The translations under genes were made by a program, and so were the position numbers. Shown here one piece after another: positions 1 through 12,300 of a DNA stretch of 64,000 nt. Under the pieces are notes generated by a model. The model worked only from the letters and a program-made list of their open reading frames with translations, ran no database searches and was not told where the DNA came from. The stretch is taken from NCBI RefSeq assembly GCF_963082655.1, contig NC_081556.1, positions 73,207,227 to 73,271,226 on the forward strand, read 5' to 3'. Source of the stretch: Stomoxys calcitrans. Lineage: Eukaryota > Arthropoda > Insecta > Diptera > Muscidae. The first letter of the stretch is position 1. The number at the start of each line of letters is the position of its first letter.

Positions 1-190
1 CTAGAATTTCTTGTTCACTACCATCGCTCTGCGCATATGCACATCATTCAGCTCGACTCCACTTTGGAGAAAAAAAAACTAAATAAATATATTTACAGTC
101 TCAATTTATGAATCACATTTTTTAATCAGCTAGTTATATAGTCGATCCGTTTAAGATCTATCTTCATCAATTCTATTTTTCCTCTTTCAG

Positions 191-352
191 TTTGTAGGTT
201 TGGGAGTAGTCGTTGTGATCTTTGAGACAATATTCATGATTTCGTTTGCTGTCATGAAAGACGAATTTATGGAAATGACAAAAGAGCGTGTCAACAGTAC
301 ATGGAAACAAGAACTTAACAAATCTGGCGCAATGCATAGCATTCAAATTCAA
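191..352 (+). CDS. Tetraspanin 1 exon: TM3 and start of EC2
   Basis: 54 codons open in phase 0 between a pyrimidine-tract acceptor (CCTCTTTCAG, ending 190) and the donor GTAAGTAT at 353. About 20 hydrophobic residues are followed by a charged helix (KDEFMEMTKERV). It aligns in length and position with the 53-codon exon 44613-44771 of gene 2. Confidence 0.9.
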
Positions 353-3300
353 GTAAGTATTTTCTAAACTAAAAATTGTAGTCGAAACCCGAAAAGTGAA
401 GCTCTGAGAATGCGCCCATTTGGCTTCACTTATCCGTAGTTTTCAGTTAATCGTTGTTCGGATAAGTGCATTTCATCTCCAGTTGAGCCAATATACATAA
501 GTGGAAGTGAATTTCCAAGTCATCGTACTAAAAATATTTGAAATAATTTAAGCTGAAGAAGAGCACTCCTTTACAGCCAAAAACAATTACTAGCGATGTG
601 ACAAGTCATAATTTTAAAAATTCCATTGAAGGCGCAAATTTTTTCAATTCCATATAAGTTATTATTCCATCCCATGCCAATGTGGACATACATCTAAGTC
701 ACTAAAGAATAACCTCGAAAAAGAATATTTAAGTCTGGAATTTTGTGTTACTAACAAAATCCCTAATTATTTTCCGTTCCACGCCCCTAAGCCGGTCCAA
801 GTCTGGTATTGTGTCCCCACCTAAGTGGCGGCGTTTGTTAGCCGCAAAAGCCGTCTCATCATTTCCTTCCCATGTCTTACAATTGCAAATTGCAAATTTT
901 GCCCATGAACATTCCAATAAGGAACATGGGCAAACTTCTCACATATCAATGAGTGCAGTCCGATTCAAGTTTAAGCTCAATGATAAGGGGCCTCCTTTTT
1001 ATAGCCAGGTACAAACGGCGTGCCGCAGTGCAACAACTCTTTGGAGAGAAGTTTTACATGGCATAGTACCTCACAAATGTTGCCAGCATTAGGAGGGGAA
1101 AACCACCGCTGAACATTTTTTTTCTGATGGCTTCGTAGAGCAGGCGTTCACCAAGATCAACCCCCTTTCTTCGCTATGGGCCTGTACCCAAACGATGCGG
1201 ATCGTGCCATTCTCAGGGAAAAGTGGTTAATCTCCTTCTTACACTCCAAGACTGTTCGAGACCTTACCGTCCTGGTCGTGATTTCCCTGGCCAGATGGCC
1301 AGTTTACTGTCCGTAAAGATGTTCACACTCGGCGTCCTCGCATGAACACCTCACCACCTTACGCATTCCGCGTTCACCCGGATTTCCGCCTGCAGGACCG
1401 TTTGGTCAGGCAGACGAAAACAGATCTCATTTCCTGGGTTCTCAATGTGGACCCCCAGGTCCACTCTGTCCTCCATCTTTGATCCATCCATGTAGCGTGA
1501 ACAGATGGCAATACCAGAGATTTGTCTATCCCAGACTGTGCCGCTGCCAACAGAGCCTCGCACTCGACCTGATGTATCGGCTCATGTATCTGATCGGAAA
1601 CCACTTCCATTCCTTCCTATTGACCCGGTGTAGTCGAAGTCTCATAGCCATGGTTGCTGCCTCACACTTAATATGTATGTCTATGGGTCGGATATCTAGA
1701 AAAGTATACAGTGCCTTACTGTGTGTGGTCTTCATCGCTCCTCCTATGCCAGACAACATGTTCTCTGAACCTGTTGTATAATCTTACGATGCACTTTAGT
1801 ATTGGTCTAATCACACTCCTGTAGAGCCAATGGACTATTCTCGAATTTCAGTTCGCATTTCGAGCCAACGGCCCATCTACATCTACATAATGCCCCCGGT
1901 ACGCTCCTGAATATGACACTTTCAATTTAGTTTCTTGTTCAAGATCACTCCTTTGAGGTTTGTTGAGGAAACGTGGTGCATCAATTTGGCCCCCCTTCGT
2001 ATTTCTCATGAACAGGCACATTTCTGTCTTCTCTGAGTTAACATTGAGATCCTTAGGTCTAGCCCAATCGTATGCCATCTCAAAGACGGTGTCTCAACAG
2101 CATCTGCAATAGGTTGTTTATGGTGGTCCCCTATAAGAGTGCCCTCTGTGGCATACCCTGTGCCAATTTCTCGCGTATCTTTATATCAATTTATCCATAT
2201 TTTCTTTAGCATAGGGTTTATCCAGTCTCTAAGGACCAGCTACTACTCTGAAGATTGGATCAGTATGTCGGTCCGCACGCACTAAAAAATCCCTTCGATG
2301 TCAATTCATATGCACCACCTCGTCTACGATAGTCTATAGCTGGCAAACTATCGATATTCGCTCCATTCGATTGTTACGAAATTTTTCTTTTTAATTATCG
2401 ATAGTATCGACAAATTTGTTAAAAATATTATAAAACACTGTGCGGCATCGATTATGCGTGATTCAATTAACCGGAAACATCCGGGATCGATTGCGAAAGA
2501 AAAATATTTGTTACGTTATTATTTAAAAAACAAGAACAACGTCAATTGTAAACGTTTCTTAGGTGGCTAGACTAATCATCAGTATAATAGTGCCTGACGA
2601 AAAAATAAGTATCCATATTCCAAATAAGAATATAGATTAAATTTCAAGGCTACAAAAAAACATGCTATGAACTGTAGGCCCGACAGACGGGAGAGCAGCA
2701 TAATTGTACTGATAATTGTAAAGGGTGATTTTTTTGAGGTTACGATTTTCATGCATTAGTATTTGACAGATCACGTGGGATTTCAGACATGGTGTCAAAG
2801 AGAAAGATGCTCAGTATGCTTTGACATTTCATCATGAATAGACTTACTAACGAGCAACGCTTGCAAATCATTGAATTTTATTACCAAAATCAGTGTTCGG
2901 TTCGAAATGTGTTCAAATTTTGACAAATTTTGTTCAGCGATGAGGCTCATTTCTGGTTGAATGGCTACGTAAATAAGCAAAATTGCCGCATTTGGAGTGA
3001 AGAGCAACCAGAAGCCGTTCAAGAACTGCCCATGCATCCCGAAAAATGCACTGTTTGGTGTGGTTTGTACGCTGGTGGAATCATTGGACCGTATTTTTTC
3101 AAAGAAGCTGTTGGACGCAACGTTACGGTGAATGAACACATTTCGAACCGAACACTGATTTTGGTAATAAAATTCAATGATTTGCAAGCGTTGCTCGTTA
3201 GTAAGTCTATTCATGATGAAATGTCAAAGCATACTGAGCATCTTTCTCTTTGACACCATGTCTGAAGTCCCACGTGATCTGTCAAATACTAATGCATGAA

Positions 3301-6300
3301 AATCCTAACCTCAAAAAAATCACCCTTTATATTCGGCTTTTCACGTGAACAACAGTCAAACTCCATATGAAAAAACATATGGGCTAAAAACATGAAATAA
3401 ATAAATTACCTTTTTTCGCAAATTTCTAAGCCATTAGCGAAAAAAGGCAAATTAATCCTAATGTAATATGAATGCAAGATTGAGTTAGTAAAAAAATCTT
3501 GTAATTATGATTAAAAAATTATGATGTTTTGTTAAATATTTTGCAACATTTCCGAAAGCAGAACAGAATACTCTGCTTAATGCAAAAATGTGTATAAAGT
3601 GAATTAAGGGAATATAAACATTTTGATGCTTGCTGTGGTGTTGAGTTACCTTTGAAAAAGGTTCAAAAGAAATGATTCTGTTCATATACCTGTTATCACC
3701 AAAATATGGTGTTGGAAAGCATATGGTATTCAAAAACAAGTAAAAGCGTGCTAAGTTCGGCCGGGCCGAATCTTGGATTTCGCTAAAATATGGGAGCTAT
3801 ATGTGGTTATAGACCGACATGAACCGTACTTCGCACAGTTGTTGAAAGTCATATCAGAACTCTATATGCAAAATTTCAGCCAAATCGGATAAAAATCGCG
3901 GCTTGTAAGGGCTCAAGAAATCAAATCCGGAGATCGGTTTATATGGGAGCTGTACCCAAATCTGAACCCATATGGCCCATTTGCAATCCCCAACGACCTA
4001 CATCAATATTAAGTGTCTGTGCAAAATTTCAAGCTGCTAGCTTTACACGTTTGATCTCTACCGTGATTTCGACAGACGGACGGACGGACATGGCTAGTTC
4101 GACTTAGACGATGTCGAGACGATCAAGAATATATATACTTTAAGGGGTTCTAGATCGAGGTGTGACTAGTTTAGTATACCCCCATCCTATGGTGTTTGGT
4201 TTAATAAAGACAAACGGCCTTATGCTCAAAACTTAAGGCCTGGTTATGCTAATTGAACTGTAGGCCCGACAGACGGGAGAGCAGCATAATTGTACTGATA
4301 ATTAGTCTAGCCACCTAAGACACGTTTACAATTAGCGTGCATGTGATGAAATTCAATCTGTTGTCTGGCAACTTCTTTTCAGTAGTTAATAAATAAAATC
4401 TTTGCCTATCTTAGCCTTCCAAATCTAAATTAAATGGGCTTCTTGGAAGTAGGTGATGGTACCATCATCGGCTCTCTGTTCGTTGAGTTGCATTGAGTCA
4501 AAAGGCAAAGATCCTAGTATTGAAACATCAGGCAGTACAGGGAATGGAAACCCAATAAAGCCTAACGAACAGGGACCCGACGATGGAATCATTACCGACT
4601 TTATAAAAAGTCGGGAGACAAGACTAGACAAAGAACCTAAAACGATGACATCAGGCAGTGCAGTGACAGCAAAGCCAATGCAGTCTAAAGAACAGGGAGC
4701 AGTCGATGAGGTCGTCATCTACTCCCAAGATGCCCATTTACTGGTACTCGGCCTAGGACCTGCGTTAATTGTCATACAAATTTTACTTATATATTTTCCC
4801 CAGAGTTGTCAACGTCGGATGCAACAGTGGTGAGAAGCTGGGAGACGGTGGAGCATACCTGGCATCACTTTTTCTGCCTTTCGATTCCCTGACACCGCCA
4901 CCCACGTCGGAGCTGTTTTGCAACGGCAAAGCAGACAGGAAACGAGGTACTAATAGGGTGCGATGCGAACTCTCATTACATTTCGTGGGGTAGTACCAAA
5001 ACTAATAAGCGTGGCCAAGCCCTGGCAGATTTCTTAAATACTAACGACCTAATAACACTTAATATTGGTAACACCGCTACCTTTGTTAATAGGATTAGGG
5101 AGGGGGTTTAGATGTGAGGATATGTTCGAAAAATCTAATCGATGAGTTTCAGGATTGGAGGGTCTCCAAGGAACTTCGTATCTCTGACCATCGCTACATT
5201 AGGTTTAGAATAGCACGGCCAGCGCCGAATCCGATAAGCTTCCGGAATAAGTTGAAAACCAACTGGACAAAATTCGAAAGGCTACTCAGAAGAAGACCTG
5301 GGCAAGATAATTTAGATTGTCCAAGCATAGAAGACATTAACGAAAATGTCAATAGGATTGCGACTGCACTAGTGGGTTGATAGTTGTCCTCTTCGGGAAA
5401 GGAAATCAGCCCAAGAAAAACACTGGATGACCGGGGAGATTCGCAATAATGGGAATGAGGTCCGCAGACTTTTTAACAGAGCACGCTGCAAAAAAGCGGA
5501 AGTTTATTGGGATGTGTATTACACGCAGCTCACGGAATACAATAAGATTACCAGAGCGGCAAAATGTGCCTCCTGGAAGCTTTTCTACGAACAGGTCGAT
5601 TGCGTTTATGACGCCGCCAAGAAAAAAAGTTTCTCTCAAAAACTCATGTCCAAAATGAAACTTTAGTAGACGACATGGGAGTGAGAGCAGAGACAACGGA
5701 GGACATGTTGAGGCTTTTGATGAAAACCCATTTTCCACAGGATATACCGGAACTCACGGAGACACCGGAATCTTGGAATAATGACGTAGATCGAAAGTTT
5801 ATAATTATGGAATGGTGAAGGAATCCTTGAGGAGCTTCAAACCATTTAAGTTACCCGGACCTGATGGACTATTTCCGGCGTTACTACAAAAAGAGGTAGA
5901 CTATCTGGCGCCTCACCTGGCCAATATTTTCACAGCGTGCCTAGGACTTGCATATACCCCGAAAGCCTGGTAGGAGGCAAACGTGGTGTTTATACCCAAG
6001 CCCGGCAAAGGGTGGACCAGGTCCTTAGAGACTGGATAAACCATATGCTAAAGAACAGGTGGATAGATTGTGTGTCCCATGGCATAAAGGCACAATGCAC
6101 GCCACAGGGGGGTATTTGGGGTGATCACCATAAATGACATATTACTGATGTTGACTGAGGCTATGCAGAAGGGCCGAAAGGGTCTTGCATAGGGCATATG
6201 ACTGGGCTAGACCCAGGGGTCTTAATGTTAGCCCAGAGAAGTCTGAAATATGCCTGTTCACGAGGAAGACGAAGGTGGGCCAATTAAATGCACCACATTT

Positions 6301-9300
6301 CCTCAATAAGACGATTTCGATATCTGACAAGGTCAAGTGTCACAAGAAGTGTCACATTCAGGAGTGTACTGAAAAGGTTCACAGATGTTGGGCACTATGT
6401 AGACTGGCCGTAGGCTCGAAATGGGGCCTGAATCCTAGGATAGTCCACTGGCTCTACAGGAGCGTGATTAGACCAATACTTACTTACGCCTCAGTAGTTT
6501 GGTGGACTGCTATGGAGAAAAAGTGCAACATAAGGACCATATAACAGGTTCAGAGAACATGTTGTCTTGGCATAGGTGGAGCGATGAGGACTGATATCTG
6601 ACCTATTGACATACAGATTCAGTGTGAGGCAGCTACTGCGTCTATGAGTCTTAAGGCGATGGGAGAATGGATTGAGGATGGGAGCAGCTCATACCATTGC
6701 GGTAAAATCGTGGTGACGATAGGAAACCCAGAGGGAAGGGAAGAGGTTTCCGATCGGATACCTGAGATGAACCTTGAAGTCGAGTGCGAGGCACTGCTGC
6801 CTTCGGCACAGTCTTGGATTGACGGAACCCTGGTATTGCCATCTGGAAGATCATGTTACACGGATGGATCAAAGCTTGAGGACAGAGTGGGCCTGGGGGT
6901 TTACATTGAGAACCCTGGGACTGAGATCTGTTTTAGACTGCCAGATTATAATACGGTCCTGCAGGCGGATATCCGGGCGATCACGGAATGCATTAAGTGG
7001 TGTGATGCTAACCCGAGGACGTCGAGTGTGAACATCTTTACCGACAGTAAAATTGCCATAAGGACAATGACAACCAGGACGGTAAGGTCACGAATAGTCT
7101 TGCAGTATAAGAAGGAGATTAACGCCTTCTCTGATGATGGCATCATCCGCATCGTTTGGTTGCCGGGCCATAGCGGAGTAACGGAGGAATTAGAAAGCAG
7201 ACTATTTGGCAGTGGAGGCCAGAGAACTGCTACCAATAAATTTGGTTAACCCAAAGACTTGCGGGTCGACGCAGTCCGAGTTAAGGGAGTGGGCGACGAA
7301 TTGTAGGACGGCGGAAATCCTATGGGGGGATCCAGATCGTGAGAAGACGAGGCTATTACTGAACGGAAGCAAGAGGGAGGTCAGTACAGCTATTGGTATC
7401 ATAACGGCGTACATAGAGGCATATGAGCTCACTTATGTAAAATCGGTGCGGCAAGTGACTACCTCGATTATCCGGGTACTTGTTAAATGTGTTAACAACA
7501 GTAGTGCTTATTTGTGTATAGAGCAAACTAGGGGTTGCTTTATTGCATAGGTGGGCAAAAACAGAGAGCAGAGAAAAACGAATAGAAGCACCCGGACAGT
7601 GTACGCAACTCGTGTGCCTTCTTTCGGTCAACGCATTGTTGTTATTTTACACTTGGCTGTTTGGTCGGGATTTGCTGCCCTTCTTACAAACACAATTTAT
7701 TATTATCGCCTGCGTTAGTGAGTGCATCACTGCTTTAGTGTGTTTGCAACACTAAAGGCGCTATTACACGATATGTAGATGTCTTATGACATGTCACTTT
7801 TTGTATTCACATGTAATTGAAAATGTTAGTCAAATTTGTCAATTTACATACGATTAATCATTTTTGCAATTACACATGTGTATTATTTTCGTATGATATA
7901 ACCTAAATATGTGAGCAAAATCTGAATTTTTTATACGTAATCATGTTAAAGTTGTAAGGAAGCTGGTTAAATATATGTATAAGTCAACATGTACATATCG
8001 TGTAATAGAGCCTTAAGCGTTGGTACTAAAGGGTGATTTTTTTGAGGTTAGGATTTTCATGCATTAGTATTTGACAGATCACGTGGGATTTCACACATGG
8101 TGAAAAAGAGAAAGATGCTCAGTATGCTTTGACATTTCATCATGAATAGACTTACTAACGAGCAACGCTTGCAAATCATTGAATTTTATTACCAAAATCA
8201 GTGTTCGGTTCGAAATGTGTTCATTCACCGTAACGTTGCGTCCAACAGCATCTTTGAAAAAATACGGTCCAATGATTCCACCAGCGTACAAACCACACCA
8301 AACAGTGCATTTTTCGGGATGCATGGGCAGTTCTTGAACGGCTTCTGGTTGCTCTTCACTCCAAATGCGGCAATTTTGCTTATTTACGTAGCCATTCAAC
8401 CAGAAATGAGCCTCATCGCTGAACACATGAATGAACACATTTCGAACCGAACACTGATTTTGGTAATAAAATTCAATGATTTGCAAGCGTTGCTCGTTAG
8501 TAAGTCTATTCATGATGAAATGTCAAAGCATACTGAGCATCTTTCTCTTTGACACCATGTCTGAAATCCCACGTGATCTGTCAAATACTAATGCATGAAA
8601 ATCCTAACCTCAAAAAATCACCCTTTATATTCGGCTTTTCACGTGAACAACAGTCAAACTCCATATGAAAAAACATATGGGCTAAAAACATGAAATAAAT
8701 AAATTACCTTTTTTCGCAAATTTCTAAGCCATTAGCGAAAAAAGGCAAATTAATCCTAATGTAATATGAATACAAGATTGAGTTAGTAAAAAAATCTTGT
8801 AATTATGATTAAAAAATTATGATGTTTTGTTAAATATTTTGCAACATTTCCGAAAGCAGAACAGAATACTCTGCCTAATGCAAAAATGTGTATAAAGTGA
8901 ATTAAGGGAATATAAACATTTTGATGCTTCCTGCGGTGTTGAGTTACCTTTGAAAAAGGTTCAAAAGAAATGATTCTGTTCATATACCTGTTATCACCAA
9001 AATATGGTGTTGGAAAGCATATGGTATTCAAAAACAAGTAAAAGCGTGCTAAGTTCGGCCGGGCCGAATCTTGGATTTCGCTAAAATATGGGAGCTATAT
9101 GTGGTTATAGACCGACATGAACCGTACTTCGCACAGTTGTTGAAAGTCATATCAGAACTCTATATGCAAAATTTCAGCCAAATCGGATAAAAATCGCGGC
9201 TTGTAAGGGCTCAAGAAATCAAATCCGGAGATCGGTTTATATGGGAGCTGTACCCAAATCTGAACCCATATGGCACATTTGCAATCCTCAACGACCTACA

Positions 9301-12300
9301 TCAATATTAAGTGTCTGTGCAAAATTTCAAGCTGCTAGCTTTACACGTTTGATCTCTACCGTGATTTCGACAGACGGACGGACGGACATGGCTAGTTCGA
9401 CTTAGACGATGTCGAGACGATCAAGAATATATATACTTTAAGGGGTTCTAGATCGAGGTGTGACTAGTTTAGTATACCCCCATCCTATGGTGTTTGGTTT
9501 AATAAAGACAAACGGCCTTATGCTCAAAACTTAAGGCCTGGTTATGCTCTTTTAAGCATATCGTAAATGTAGGAAAACGGGTCAGCTGTTTTGTTTTGCT
9601 GCATGAAAACACATGCAAATAACCGAACGTCTGTCGAGTGTAAGCGGAGAGTAGAATTCACTAAAAACAAAATTTAACGTGCCGTTTTCGTGTCAGCTGA
9701 TAAAATTTGAAGTTTGAAGAAATTTCAAAACCATTCTTCTATTCACCGATTTCTCTGTGGGCTTTATTGTTAATAAAGGGTGATTTTTTTGAGGTTAGGA
9801 TTTTCATGCATTAGTATTTGACAGATCACGTGGGATTTCAGACATGGTGTCAAAGAGAAAGATGCTCAGTATGCTTTGACATTTCATCATGAATAGACTT
9901 ACTAACGAGCAACGCTTGCAAATCATTGAATTTTATTACCAAAATCAGTGTTCGGTTCGAAATGTGTTCATTCACCGTAACGTTGCGTCCAACAGCATCT
10001 TTGAAAAAATACGGTCCAATGATTCCACCAGCGTACAAACCACACCAAACAGTGCATTTTTCGGGATGCATGGGCAGTTCTGGAACGGCTTCTGGTTGCT
10101 CTTCACTCCAAATGCGGCAATTTTGCTTATTTACGTAGCCATTCAACCAGAAATGAGCCTCATCGCTGAACCGAACACTGAACATTTCGAACCGAACACT
10201 GATTTTGGTAATAAAATTCAATGATTTGCAAGCGTTGCTCGTTAGTAAGTCTATTCATGATGAAATGTCAAAGCATACTGAGCATCTTTCTCTTTGACAC
10301 CATGTCTGAAATCCCACGTGATCTGTCAAATACTAATGCATGAAAATCATAACCTCAAAAAAATCACCCTTAAATTAAGGTTGAATAGGTAGCCCACCAT
10401 GAAAAGTTGGCCAGTGTGACCTGTTATGAAAAGTAAATGAAAAAGTAAGACATATATAATAACAAGAAATTACAAGAAGAGAGTAGGAGGTAAGTACTAA
10501 TACGGCGCTGCGTATCCTCTAATCTACAGCACTATGTCATGAAACAGGGGTCTATTTAGGGATTACACACACTTCGCCAATCACTTTGACCTCACTGTTC
10601 TGTACTAGAGCACCACGGCTTTGAGGGCCGCCATATACATATACTGATTTCGACCCAGAACGCAATGATTATAAGCACCACATCAGTTGAACCTCTGAGT
10701 TCCAATTTGTTTGGTGTTCATCGTCATTACGAGAAGCTCAGGTTGTGCTTAGTGGAATGCTTCGTATACGGAGGAGCTGCAATTGCAGTCGCGGACAATC
10801 AGTGGTATCGAATGGAGACTCTCAGTGAGAGGCCGGGCGGCAACGACTCTTGCTTAAATACTGAGTGCATGTGATACTCGATGTGACAAGGCGATCCATT
10901 GGCGTCTTTTAACCACCAGTGGCCAAAACGTTTCCGCGGCGATTGGTCCTATGGACCGGAACGATTTTGCCGAGAATCGCTATCGCGCATACAAAAGTGG
11001 GTACAACATGAGCAACAACAACTGATTTCAAAAAGTGTAAATTCCTTCCCAGAATTTTCTTGCGTCTATCGTTATGGAACATGGCTCTCCCTGAATTGTT
11101 GTGTGTTTCGTGGTATAGCCCCAATCCAGTCCCTGTCAGTTATGCCTGAAGTTCTTCGACGTCAGACCCTCTCTCACCTTCACGCCTTTCGTGTTAAAAA
11201 ATGGTTTTGTTTGAATTGTCAAATGCTTCGTTTTGTAATAAGCATAATTGCCTCTTTACATTTGCGCACATTTCTTTTACATTTACACTACATTTACGAG
11301 AGCATAACCAGGCCTTATTTGACAGTTCTATTATAAATGAAATCTGTCTTCGATTGTAGGTAACCCATAAACTTAAAACGGCTGAACCGATTTTCATGAA
11401 ATTTTCACAGATGGTGGAGTTTGGCCATCCAATGGATATGGGGAATTTTTTTTTTGATATACGACATGGTAACCCACCAAATATCCAATAAACGGACATG
11501 TTTACCGATTAGGACAATATATAAACAATTCTTCCCCAAGTGTTAAATTTTTACCGACTGGGACAATATGGGTATCAAATAAAAGGTAATCAGAAGTAGA
11601 ATACGCAACGTTTGGAGTCAAGTCCCAGGGACTCACCCACCCCAAAAAACACCGTTAAACGGTCATGTAGGCCGATCGGGACAATGTGGGATTCAGACGA
11701 AAGTTACTTGAGAGTAAAATACGAAACTAATATACCCGGGGGGTAGCCCCATTGCATAAATGGGAAAATATAGGACAAATTCGTACCTTTTTTATTTTGT
11801 CTTAATTTTAAAGACTTTAAAAACTAACGTTGGCTTATGAATTATGACAATTCTGGTTAATCGAATAATTTTTTTTTATACCCACCACCGAACGATGAGG
11901 GTATAGTCATTTTGTCATTCCGTTTGCAACACATCGAAATATCCATTCGTTTTGTGTATAGACAGGTAAAGTTCGAAGATGGGCTATAACGGACTAAAAC
12001 TTGACATAGCCCCCATATAGACCGATCTGCCGAGGTGTATATGTTAACCATTAAATTTAACCGTGGTCTCGATAGTATTAAAAACTATCGATATTGATGT
12101 GAAAATTAAACTTTCGATGGTACTATCTATAGATTAATTGTTTTTGCCAGCTCTAGGGCAGTCTACATTAACCTTCCCTTGTTACACCACTATGGGCGGC
12201 AAAAACTATTTACAATCAAACCAGCAGTTCCAAACTTTGTAAATAGGTGGCTCCCTGCTCTTTAGGCTGCATTGAGTACCCCGTCACTGCATTGCCTCAT

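Larger units (their letters stand above)
2719..4250 (+). repeat. 1.5-kb composite unit, copy 1
   Basis: The mariner MITE, a ~410-bp spacer with CATATGAAAAAACATATG, and a family-A modular repeat form a block that recurs almost base for base at 8027-9548. The left boundary is exactly the MITE terminus and the right boundary is GGTTATGCT. Flanking DNA differs outside both ends. Confidence 0.85.
2543..4336. mobile_element. Small inverted-repeat element split by the composite insertion
   Basis: Left arm 2543-2576 is the reverse complement of 4303-4333 with about one mismatch (core CTTAGGTGGCTAGACTA). Similarity continues inward, as 2577-2600 resembles the complement of 4280-4302. Without the composite insertion and one copy of the 49-bp duplication it would be a hairpin-like MITE of about 205 bp. 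Confidence 0.55.
4430..7470 (+). mobile_element. LINE-H2 remnant, longest copy (ORF1-like, EN, RT, RNase H)
   Basis: Degenerate non-LTR retrotransposon. In order: an ORF1-like stretch (4450-4830) with ~123-bp repeats; an endonuclease fragment near 4955-5100 (IGCDANSH then WGSTKTNKRGQALADFLNTN); RT remnants 5830-6540 including SFKPFKLPGPDGLFPALL; and RNase H at 6840-7190. Many stops and shifts separate the segments. It is the most complete LINE-H2 copy in the window and defines the domain order for the fragments. Confidence 0.8.
8027..9548 (+). repeat. 1.5-kb composite unit, copy 2
   Basis: Near-identical to 2719-4250, with scattered substitutions such as TTGCTGTGG versus TTCCTGCGG, except for the flipped MITE core. 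It lacks the flanking 49-bp repeats of copy 1, so it is the better candidate for the donor. Confidence 0.85.
9532..11317. repeat. Region bracketed by perfect 19-bp inverted repeats
   Basis: TAAGGCCTGGTTATGCTCT (9532-9550) is the exact reverse complement of 11299-11317, and CGTAAATGTA-type similarity continues just inside both ends. The interior holds mariner MITE copy 3 and about 0.93 kb of unrecognised sequence with a 145-codon + strand frame (10899-11336) lacking any known domain. It may be an unclassified DNA transposon. Confidence 0.5.

Noticed and set aside
6644..7249. Host RNase H gene
   Set aside because: Same domain recurs in at least four LINE-H2 copies in this window, next to RT remnants; it is transposon-derived.
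8142..8552. 136-codon protein gene starting MNRLTNEQ
   Set aside because: Open only because the MITE arms are inverted: the frame runs from the sense start through antisense core into the opposite arm.
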